Source: Microcaldota archaeon
GTDB taxonomy: Archaea; Micrarchaeota; Micrarchaeia; Burarchaeales; Burarchaeaceae
Assembly (NCBI GenBank): GCA_003660965.1
Contig: QMVF01000030.1
Span: 1-7,993 of the forward strand
DNA: 7,993 bases
Direction: 5' to 3'
Part shown: in pieces, positions 1 to 5,297 of the stretch
How positions within the stretch are numbered: position 1 is the stretch's first letter
Layout of the letters: every line of letters begins with the position of its first letter
Made by a program: the position numbers and the translations under genes
The notes under the pieces: generated by a model
What the model saw: the letters and a program-made list of their open reading frames with translations, nothing else
Told to the model about the DNA's origin: nothing
Databases searched by the model: none

Positions 1-771
1 CCCCATGCCTACCTATATGTTGATGAATGGCGCGAATCATTCAAATTCTTCATCTCGCGTATAAACTCGGAATCGTTCTGGATTTTCGATCTTGCAGGCT
101 CGGTTCCAATCTACTGCCAGCACGCTGGTTTAGGCCAGCCCAGCACGCAGGTTTACAAGGAGCTTTACAATTCAGTGGGGGATGAAGCTGCGGACATCGA
201 GCCCCTTCAAACAGATCCTTCCAAATTGGTGGGCGAGTGGGAAAATGAAAAGCGCGGGGTGAGCATTGAATTCAATGCAGACAAGGGCTTCAGCTGGCAG
301 ACGGGCGGGAATGAAGTGCAGGGCACCTATAGTGCAGATGCAGAGGAAATCACCATTATACCAGCAGGCCAGGCAGGTGGAATTACCTTTACCTATCTAC
401 TCGGTACAACCAAACTAATTCTAACAGACCCTGCTGGAATTGAAACCATAGTTTACAAGCCAGGCCATGAGCCTGCACAAGCCTCCACCCCCACCACAGC
501 TCCAGCCACGCCAGAGCAACCAGCACAGCCCAGCGGATTAGTAGGTACTTGGCAGAATGATTACTTAGGGGTGATGGTGGTGCTGGGTGCTGATGGAAGC
601 TACATCTGGGCAAGCCCCTATACATATGAATACGGAACCTATAGCGCAAGTTCCACCATGCTCTTCTTCAGTTCAATGGGCTACACGGCCCAGTACTACT
701 ACCTGCTGGAAGGCGACTACCTTGCAATCTACGATGATTATCAGTCAATCGAGCTTTACAGAACCGACTAA
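1..771 (+). CDS. 3' part of a protein with two tandem lipocalin-like beta-domains (5' end outside window)
   Basis: Frame 1 is open from the first base to the TAA at 769-771, giving 256 residues with no start inside the window. A GTG at 175 could serve as a start, but the frame continues upstream without a stop, so I treat the gene as truncated by the window edge. The upstream 58 residues are mixed and aromatic-rich, with one Cys. Two related domains follow (226-462 and 538-768), each opening with LVG-x-W and carrying a central GTYSA motif. They are separated by about 25 residues rich in Pro, Thr, Ala and Gln, a typical extracytoplasmic linker. The pattern of a leading LVGxW followed by short beta-strands ending in a tyrosine-rich strand resembles lipocalin-like domains often found in secreted or lipid-anchored proteins. 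Export cannot be tested because the N-terminus is missing. No ligand or function can be assigned. The stop codon directly abuts that of the convergent glmU-like gene. Confidence 0.8.
   Translation, partial: PHAYLYVDEWRESFKFFISRINSESFWIFDLAGSVPIYCQHAGLGQPSTQVYKELYNSVGDEAADIEPLQTDPSKLVGEWENEKRGVSIEFNADKGFSWQTGGNEVQGTYSADAEEITIIPAGQAGGITFTYLLGTTKLILTDPAGIETIVYKPGHEPAQASTPTTAPATPEQPAQPSGLVGTWQNDYLGVMVVLGADGSYIWASPYTYEYGTYSASSTMLFFSSMGYTAQYYYLLEGDYLAIYDDYQSIELYRTD
226..768 (+). repeat. Tandem domain duplication within the partial gene
   Basis: Copy 1 spans 226-462 and copy 2 spans 538-768. Their first 37 residues align without gaps and share 15 identities, including LVG, W, GV, AD, W and GTYSA. 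The C-terminal halves diverge more but keep alternating hydrophobic strands and end in a tyrosine-containing strand (VYKP in copy 1, LYRT in copy 2). The linker at 463-537 is low-complexity and Pro/Thr/Ala/Gln rich. Confidence 0.75.
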
Positions 772-2019
772 TCACTTCCTCCTGCTAATCTTTTTCAGCT
801 TCTGCTCTACAAACAGGGCAGTTTCATCAGGCACATCCTCATCAACCACCACTCCCGCGCCAATCCAACAATTAGAGCCAATCTTCTTGCCAGGCATCAC
901 GCATGAGAGCACTCCAGTCTTAGTATCATCACCAATAATTACGCCAAGCTTCCTCTTACCAGTATCAATCATGTTGCCCCTAATCAAACTCTTAATAGTA
1001 CCAGCATCAAAGCGGTAATTTGCAACCTGCGTGCCCGCACCAAAGTTCACTCTATCCCCAACTATGCTATCTCCAATGTAAGTCAAATGCTTTGCATTCA
1101 CCCCATCCATCAAAATGCTGTTCTTAACCGTAGACGAATCGCTTATGTCGCACCCCTTGCCTATGGAAGTGCCCTCGCGTATGTATGCATGAGGCCCCAC
1201 TGTAGAGTCCGCGCCTATGTATGCAGGCCCCTGTATGTATGAATCAAACAAGCGCGTACCCTTCTCAACCATCAGCTTGCCCTTTACAGTGCAGTTCTCA
1301 ACCTTTCCCTCGCGCTTCTCAGGCATCTTATCAAGCAAATACCTGTTTGCATCCAGCAGTTGCCAGGGCACGCCCATGTCCAGCCAGTAGCCCTTCATCT
1401 CATAAGCCCTAGCCCTTCCGCTCTTAATCAGATCAGTAATTTCATACTCGCCCCTTGAAGAGGGCCTTATCTTCCTGATTTCATCAAAAGTCTTTTTATC
1501 AAATGCGTAAATGCTTGAATTTGCAAGTTTGCTCTTGGACTGCTTGGGCTTCTCGGCAAAGCCTGTGATCATTCCATCCTTCACTTCTGCAATTCCATAC
1601 TGCTCCTTCACCTCAACCTCCTTCAACCCCACAGTCATTAAACCATCATTCCTCCTGTGCGCCTCAACCAGAGCCTTGATATCAGCAGCATCGCAAATAA
1701 CATCCCCTGCCATTCCCAAAAAATCATCATTTACAAGCTGTTCAGCAGAGCCGAATGCAGCTGCCGTACCATACCTGTTGCCTTGCGTAACATACTCAAG
1801 CCTCATTCCAAACTTAGACCCATCCCCAAAATAATTCGTAATCTTGTCCTGCTTGTACTTTACAACCATTACAACATGCCTGAGACCAGCCTCCCGCAGC
1901 GAAATCAAAACGTGCTCTAAAATGGGCTTGCCTGCAATTGGAAGCATGCACTTGGGCTTGGTGTAAGTAAGAGGCCTAAGCCTCTTCCCCTCGCCTGCAG
2001 CTAAAAGCACTGCCTTCAT
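772..2019 (-). CDS. glmU: Bifunctional sugar-1-phosphate nucleotidylyltransferase / N-acetyltransferase (archaeal GlmU type)
   Basis: 415 residues. By family, it acetylates glucosamine-1-phosphate with acetyl-CoA and then transfers UMP from UTP to give UDP-GlcNAc in the cytosol; archaeal members often accept other sugars and dTTP. The N-terminal Rossmann-like domain (about 1-235) shows the nucleotide loop LAAGEGKRLRPLT (6-18), the KPK that follows (21-23), a metal-binding GD pair (105-106), EKP (156-158) and WLDMG (212-216). The C-terminal part (about 240-400) is a left-handed beta-helix of hexapeptide repeats (for example YIGADS, SIGKGC, WIGAGV). It carries the acetyltransferase motif HLTYIGDS with H311 as likely catalytic base, followed by NFGAGT and N334. 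Domain order is that of archaeal rather than extra-long bacterial GlmU, and the length is typical. The ATG is preceded by GGAGATGA, 4 nt upstream, a near-consensus Shine-Dalgarno. It is last in an operon with glmM and a zinc-finger gene; the gap to the latter is 21 bp. Actual sugar specificity cannot be read from sequence. Confidence 0.93.
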   Translation of the reverse strand: MKAVLLAAGEGKRLRPLTYTKPKCMLPIAGKPILEHVLISLREAGLRHVVMVVKYKQDKITNYFGDGSKFGMRLEYVTQGNRYGTAAAFGSAEQLVNDDFLGMAGDVICDAADIKALVEAHRRNDGLMTVGLKEVEVKEQYGIAEVKDGMITGFAEKPKQSKSKLANSSIYAFDKKTFDEIRKIRPSSRGEYEITDLIKSGRARAYEMKGYWLDMGVPWQLLDANRYLLDKMPEKREGKVENCTVKGKLMVEKGTRLFDSYIQGPAYIGADSTVGPHAYIREGTSIGKGCDISDSSTVKNSILMDGVNAKHLTYIGDSIVGDRVNFGAGTQVANYRFDAGTIKSLIRGNMIDTGKRKLGVIIGDDTKTGVLSCVMPGKKIGSNCWIGAGVVVDEDVPDETALFVEQKLKKISRRK

Positions 2020-2040
2020 AAACTCATCTCCAACCTTGCT

Positions 2041-2484
2041 TCAAATCCACCTTGCAGTCTCGTTATTCCAATACCATGTGAGTAGGATTAGAACTATTAT
2101 AACTATTGATGCCTCGAGCATGCTGCCTGCTGTATAAAAGAACCAGGCAGCACTGAGCATAATGGGTGCCACAAGCAGAACAAGCACGGCCCACCACAGG
2201 AAGGTGCGCCTGAATGCATAGGGTAATGGATTTACCAATTCATCAGCAGACTCAACCTTCTTCTGCTCCTCCTCGCTCAATTGAGTTGTGCACTGCAGGC
2301 ACAAATACTCATCCTTGTATTTCCTTATGCAGTCCCTGCACACGCCCCTGCCGCACCGGTCGCACCCAAACCCTCCAATGGTTCTCAGCTCACGATAGCA
2401 TACGGGGCATACACCATAGGTATCCCTGTCCTCAACCTCCACTTCCTTAATGGCTGCACCGCCCCTTACCCATCGTTCGTACAT
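2041..2484 (-). CDS. Small membrane protein with N-terminal FYVE/RING-like double zinc finger and two TM helices
   Basis: 147 residues. Eight cysteines form four CxxC pairs (C26/C29, C41/C44, C49/C52, C62/C65) with spacing C-x2-C-x11-C-x2-C-x4-C-x2-C-x9-C-x2-C, as expected for a cross-brace two-zinc fold. The middle stretch CDRCGRGVCRDC has the C-x2-C-G-x3-C-x2-C shape of the core of eukaryotic FYVE fingers, although the basic RRHHC phosphoinositide-binding signature is absent. An acidic/basic linker (about 66-92) leads to two hydrophobic helices, about 95-117 and 122-140, predicting a membrane anchor with a short external loop; which side the finger faces is not determined. The ATG lies 5 bp after the glmM stop, with a weak AGGTTGA Shine-Dalgarno overlapping that stop, so translation is probably coupled. 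The next gene, glmU, starts 21 bp downstream. Function is unknown. Candidates include a membrane adaptor or a ubiquitin-like ligase-type finger, but no ubiquitin system genes are seen here. Confidence 0.85.
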   Translation of the reverse strand: MYERWVRGGAAIKEVEVEDRDTYGVCPVCYRELRTIGGFGCDRCGRGVCRDCIRKYKDEYLCLQCTTQLSEEEQKKVESADELVNPLPYAFRRTFLWWAVLVLLVAPIMLSAAWFFYTAGSMLEASIVIIVLILLTWYWNNETARWI

Positions 2485-2489
2485 TCAAC

Positions 2490-3824
2490 CTACCCGCATG
2501 CTCTTTTGATTATTGATTCAACCTTTGAATATAACTCCTTACACTCCTTCTGCTCATGCGCCTCGCAAGTAAGCCTGATCACAGGTTCAGTACCGCTGGG
2601 CCTAACCAGAACCCATGAATTCTCAAAATCAATTCTAATGCCATCGGCAGTATTCACCCTGCCCTTCAGCCTGCTCATGTCCATAGCCACTTTCCTCATA
2701 GTAGCCTCCTTTTTCTTGCACCTGTACTTACCCCGCATAATTGGATAGCTCTTTACAGTTGAGCGCAAACTGCTTAATTTTCCCTTTTCACAGAACAGGT
2801 TTGCAAATTTAAGCCCAGCCAGAATTCCATCCGCAAGCAGGCCTGCCTTGGGATAAACATACTCGCCGCATGGCTCCCCTCCAAAAACAGCACCTTTAGT
2901 TCGCGCAATGCGCTCTGAAACCCTTCTGCTTCCAACTGGCACAATAGCAACCTTTCCCCCATGCCTTTCAATTGCCTGCCTTACTGCAAGCGAAGCTTCA
3001 ACTGTTGTAACTATTGTACCATTCTTCCACTCAAGCTCATGCTCGCACATTAAAGCAAGCTGAACATCTAAGCCCAGCATCTGGCCCTTCTCATCCAAAA
3101 CCACTGCCCTGTCCCCATCCCCATCATGAGCAACTCCCATATCCGCTCCGCATGCTCTTACCAATTTTGAAAACTCCTTCAAATTCTCGGCATTTGGCTC
3201 AAGCCCGCGTGCAAAACTCCCGCTCGGCTCACAGTTCACTCCTATAACTTGGCAGCCAGCCATGCGCAGTGCAAATGGAGAAATAGTGCTGGCAGCCCCA
3301 TTGCCAGCATCCACAAGAACCTTAGGCCTCTTCTTTTCAATCTTGGCTCTGTCTATTCTTCTCAAAACACTTTCAATATGGTCATGCACGGCAGAATCGT
3401 AACTCACCTGCGAGCCCATCTCATTCCATTTCAACCTATCCATGCCGCTCAAAACATGCCTCTCAACATCCCGCTCCCTCCTCACGCACGCTTCTGTACC
3501 CTTTTCAAAAATCTTTATGCCATTGTACTCGGGCGGGTTGTGAGATGCAGTAATCATTGCGCCTATGCAGTCGAACTTTCGCGTAGCATGCCCTAAAGTG
3601 GGGGTAGGTACAACTCCTGCTGAAATCACCTCAGCACCAGCTGCAATTGCGCCTGCTGCAAGCGCATATTCAAGCGCAATTCCAGAAGGCCTTGTATCCC
3701 TTGCAACCACCACCCGCTTAGAGCCCGCATGGCCTATGGAAAGCCCCACCTTAGTGGCAAGCTCAAGCGTAACTTCCGAGCCAAACAAGCCGCGAATTCC
3801 GCTAGTACCGAAAAGTTTGCTCAT
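2490..3824 (-). CDS. glmM: Phosphoglucosamine mutase (alpha-D-phosphohexomutase family)
   Basis: 444 residues from the chosen ATG. By family it interconverts glucosamine-6-phosphate and glucosamine-1-phosphate through a phosphoserine, in the cytosol. Visible landmarks are the N-terminal LFGTSGIRG, the active-site loop TASHNP with S94 as the phosphoserine, the Mg-binding DGDGDR (234-239), the sugar-recognition loop GGEPCGEY (315-322) and the phosphate-binding RPSGTEP (408-414). All four domains are present and the length is normal. The sugar loop differs from the common GGExSGH form, so phosphomannomutase or phosphopentomutase activity cannot be excluded; the glmU-type gene in the same operon favours the glucosamine assignment. 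An in-frame TTG at 3833 adds three residues and sits near a GGAGAGG (3842-3836). I chose the ATG because homologues start just before KLFGTSGIRG and GAGGT lies 10 nt upstream of it. First gene of the operon. Confidence 0.93.
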   Translation of the reverse strand: MSKLFGTSGIRGLFGSEVTLELATKVGLSIGHAGSKRVVVARDTRPSGIALEYALAAGAIAAGAEVISAGVVPTPTLGHATRKFDCIGAMITASHNPPEYNGIKIFEKGTEACVRRERDVERHVLSGMDRLKWNEMGSQVSYDSAVHDHIESVLRRIDRAKIEKKRPKVLVDAGNGAASTISPFALRMAGCQVIGVNCEPSGSFARGLEPNAENLKEFSKLVRACGADMGVAHDGDGDRAVVLDEKGQMLGLDVQLALMCEHELEWKNGTIVTTVEASLAVRQAIERHGGKVAIVPVGSRRVSERIARTKGAVFGGEPCGEYVYPKAGLLADGILAGLKFANLFCEKGKLSSLRSTVKSYPIMRGKYRCKKKEATMRKVAMDMSRLKGRVNTADGIRIDFENSWVLVRPSGTEPVIRLTCEAHEQKECKELYSKVESIIKRACG

Positions 3825-3848
3825 GCTGACCAAAACCTCTCCGTAAGC

Positions 3849-3869
3849 TTATTAAAATATCAATTTAAA
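3849..3869. promoter_or_regulatory. Divergent AT-rich promoter between glmM and sec61-beta
   Basis: The 54-bp gap between the divergent genes holds two TATA-like stretches. TTATTAAAATAT (3849-3860, plus strand) is centred about 24-27 nt before the sec61-beta ATG, the position expected for a leaderless transcript. CTTTAAATT read on the minus strand (3870-3862) is centred about 42 nt before the glmM ATG, which would give a short leader containing GGAGAGG. Positions are inferred from spacing only. Confidence 0.5.
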
Positions 3870-3878
3870 GAACTATGC

Positions 3879-4043
3879 ATGGCACGAGACAAGGTCAGCA
3901 CTCCAAGGAGTTCTACTGGAATAGTGCAGTTTGCAGATGCGGAAACTGGCGGGCCCAAGATGGACCCGCGCGCGGTTGTAATTGCATCAGTGGGCCTAAT
4001 TTTCATAATCAAGCTCGTATCGCTCCTCATGGCAGGTGCCTAA
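3879..4043 (+). CDS. secG: Preprotein translocase subunit Sec61-beta (archaeal SecG)
   Basis: 54 residues, the usual size for the archaeal Sec61-beta subunit of the SecYE-beta translocon in the cytoplasmic membrane. The N-terminal half is hydrophilic with the family pattern SSTGIVQFAD, then an acidic/glycine segment and K-MDPRAVV, leading into one membrane helix (about 32-51) that ends the protein. This arrangement of a small cytosolic tail and a single C-terminal helix, with the conserved G-hydrophobic-x-F and DP motifs, is diagnostic. The ATG at 3879 is chosen because the family start matches it, although the frame stays open further upstream into antisense glmM sequence. No Shine-Dalgarno precedes it and a TATA-like box lies about 25 nt upstream, consistent with a leaderless mRNA. 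The stop overlaps the end of the convergent HD gene by 4 bp. Gene is transcribed alone. Confidence 0.93.
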   Translation: MARDKVSTPRSSTGIVQFADAETGGPKMDPRAVVIASVGLIFIIKLVSLLMAGA

Positions 4044-5227
4044 CTGCCTGCGCGCATAAGCCCCTTGAAGAGTTCTTTGCTTGCCCTCTTCACTTTTCCA
4101 ACATGTTTAGCATCGCAGGCAACTATCGCGCGCCAGCGCATCTGCTCTGCCAAGCCAATGGATTTAACTATGGCTGAAATTTCTGCAAGAGGCACAACCT
4201 TTCCATCCTCCATCACAACCCGAACCTTGCTTCCCTTACCATAATCCTCGCAAACATCAATTATTACGTCATCCTGCTCAAGGCCCGCTGCCTCTTCCAG
4301 TTCCCTTTCCATTTTCTCGCACCCGCGCGCACTGGTAAACAGCTTCTGGCCCTCTTGCGTCATTCTGGTCCACCACAAAACAGCAGCCCGCTTGTACAAT
4401 TTTCTTGACTGCACCCTCCTTGCAAGCTCAGCACCCCTTCTGCCTGAATTCATAAGCAGTTCAGTCATGCGCGCATCATCAAGCTCAAGTGCATTCTCAA
4501 CGCCAATTCCCTCCTCTTTGAACACGCGCTCCATAGCCCTTCTCATCATGGATGCAGCTATGCGCACAGCATGGTGCATGTAAACTGTTGAAAACATCAG
4601 ATAGCGTGCAATTAGCAGGCTTTCAGCAGATTCAAGCCCACCCCAGCCCAGCATCAGTTCGCCCTTCTTACCCAATTCGGCAGTGTGTATGATTCTCTGC
4701 GAGTCAATTACTCCATAGGCAACTCCTGTATAATGTGCATCCCGCAGTAAATAATCAATTCTGTCAGCTCCCACATCACTGCTTATAATTCTCCCATTTT
4801 TCTTGCCTTTCATCAAGCTTACAATCTCTCCAGGTGCCATTCCCTCATTCTTCAAAATTTCTGCAATCTCGCCCTTCAAAATTTTGCGCGCACCAAGCAC
4901 CTCATGGCTTCCCCCAAGCAATTTTGAAAGCACAGCCTCGCTCTCATGCGAAAATGCAAGATGGCCCACATCATGCAAGAGAGCAGCTGCCCTCAACTTC
5001 CCTATCTCTCGCTGATTCAACTTAAGTGCAGAGCAGAACTGGTCCACTATGTGCATTGTACCAAGTGCATGCTCAAAGCGCGTATGATTTGCACCGGGGT
5101 ATACTAGGTAGGTCATTCCAAGCTGCTTCACCCCGCGCAGCCTCTGGAACTCGCGCGCATCCATGAGCTTGCGCTCCAGCTCCCCAACCTTAATATTCCC
5201 ATGAATTGTATCCTTCACAATCACCAT
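4040..5227 (-). CDS. HD-superfamily metal-dependent phosphohydrolase (SAMHD1/dNTPase-like)
   Basis: 395 residues. The metal-binding H...HD...D set is complete: H53 in TRFEHALG, H85-D86 in LLHDVGHLAFSH, and D155 in DVGADRIDYLLRD. The TRFEHxLG motif and the DxxDYLxRD block match the family that contains eukaryotic SAMHD1 and bacterial HD dNTP triphosphohydrolases. By family it would hydrolyse nucleotides, plausibly dNTPs to deoxynucleoside and triphosphate, but substrate and allosteric sites are not readable here. The C-terminal third is helical and then beta-containing, typical for this group. The frame is open to an ATG at 5299, but I start at 5227: the N-terminus then reads MVIVKDTIHG like homologues (family form xxDPxHG), AGGTGG lies 5 nt upstream, and the longer form would run through the TATA box and overlap the divergent gene's start codon. 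It is convergent with secG (4-bp overlap). Confidence 0.9.
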   Translation of the reverse strand: MVIVKDTIHGNIKVGELERKLMDAREFQRLRGVKQLGMTYLVYPGANHTRFEHALGTMHIVDQFCSALKLNQREIGKLRAAALLHDVGHLAFSHESEAVLSKLLGGSHEVLGARKILKGEIAEILKNEGMAPGEIVSLMKGKKNGRIISSDVGADRIDYLLRDAHYTGVAYGVIDSQRIIHTAELGKKGELMLGWGGLESAESLLIARYLMFSTVYMHHAVRIAASMMRRAMERVFKEEGIGVENALELDDARMTELLMNSGRRGAELARRVQSRKLYKRAAVLWWTRMTQEGQKLFTSARGCEKMERELEEAAGLEQDDVIIDVCEDYGKGSKVRVVMEDGKVVPLAEISAIVKSIGLAEQMRWRAIVACDAKHVGKVKRASKELFKGLMRAGS

Positions 5228-5232
5228 GCTTA

Positions 5233-5238
5233 CCACCT
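5233..5238 (-). promoter_or_regulatory. Shine-Dalgarno deciding the HD phosphohydrolase start
   Basis: AGGTGG on the minus strand, 5 nt before the ATG at 5227. It supports this start over the ATG at 5299. Because the TATA box is only about 32 nt from the ATG, the transcript may begin within or next to this site, so its use in translation is uncertain. Confidence 0.55.
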
Positions 5239-5254
5239 GATTTTCATCACTCAA

Positions 5255-5264
5255 CTTTATATAC
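5255..5264. promoter_or_regulatory. Near-symmetric TATA box between divergent HD gene and large ORF
   Basis: CTTTATATAC on the plus strand reads GTATATAAAG on the minus strand; both match archaeal TATA boxes. On the minus strand it is preceded by purine-rich AGGAA, a plausible TFB recognition element, and it sits about 32 nt from the HD gene ATG. On the plus strand it sits about 39 nt from the ATG at 5298, leaving a leader of roughly 13 nt that would hold the Shine-Dalgarno at 5284-5292. One box could therefore serve both genes, with the minus orientation looking stronger. Confidence 0.6.
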
Positions 5265-5283
5265 TTCCTAAGCACTGGTATAA

Positions 5284-5292
5284 GGTGGTGAT
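5284..5292 (+). promoter_or_regulatory. Strong Shine-Dalgarno of the large ORF
   Basis: GGTGGTGAT differs by one base from the GGAGGTGAT complement of the usual 16S rRNA 3' end and lies 5 nt before the ATG at 5298. It fixes the start of the large open frame. Confidence 0.75.
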
Positions 5293-5297
5293 TAGGC

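Noticed and set aside
175..771. A complete 198-residue gene starting at the GTG at 175
   Set aside because: The frame stays open upstream to the window edge with ordinary coding composition, and no clear Shine-Dalgarno is placed for the GTG.
1221..1920. Several plus-strand frames of 60-110 codons antisense to glmU
   Set aside because: Low-complexity Ser/Pro/Cys-rich translations with no start signals, typical of the antisense of a coding gene.
3729..3878. A 50-residue upstream extension of secG
   Set aside because: It lies antisense to glmM and crosses the divergent promoter; the family protein starts at the ATG at 3879.
3875..4177. A 100-codon plus-strand frame starting at the ATG at 3875
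   Set aside because: It is a frame-shifted shadow of secG running on into the antisense of the HD gene; the product has no family features.
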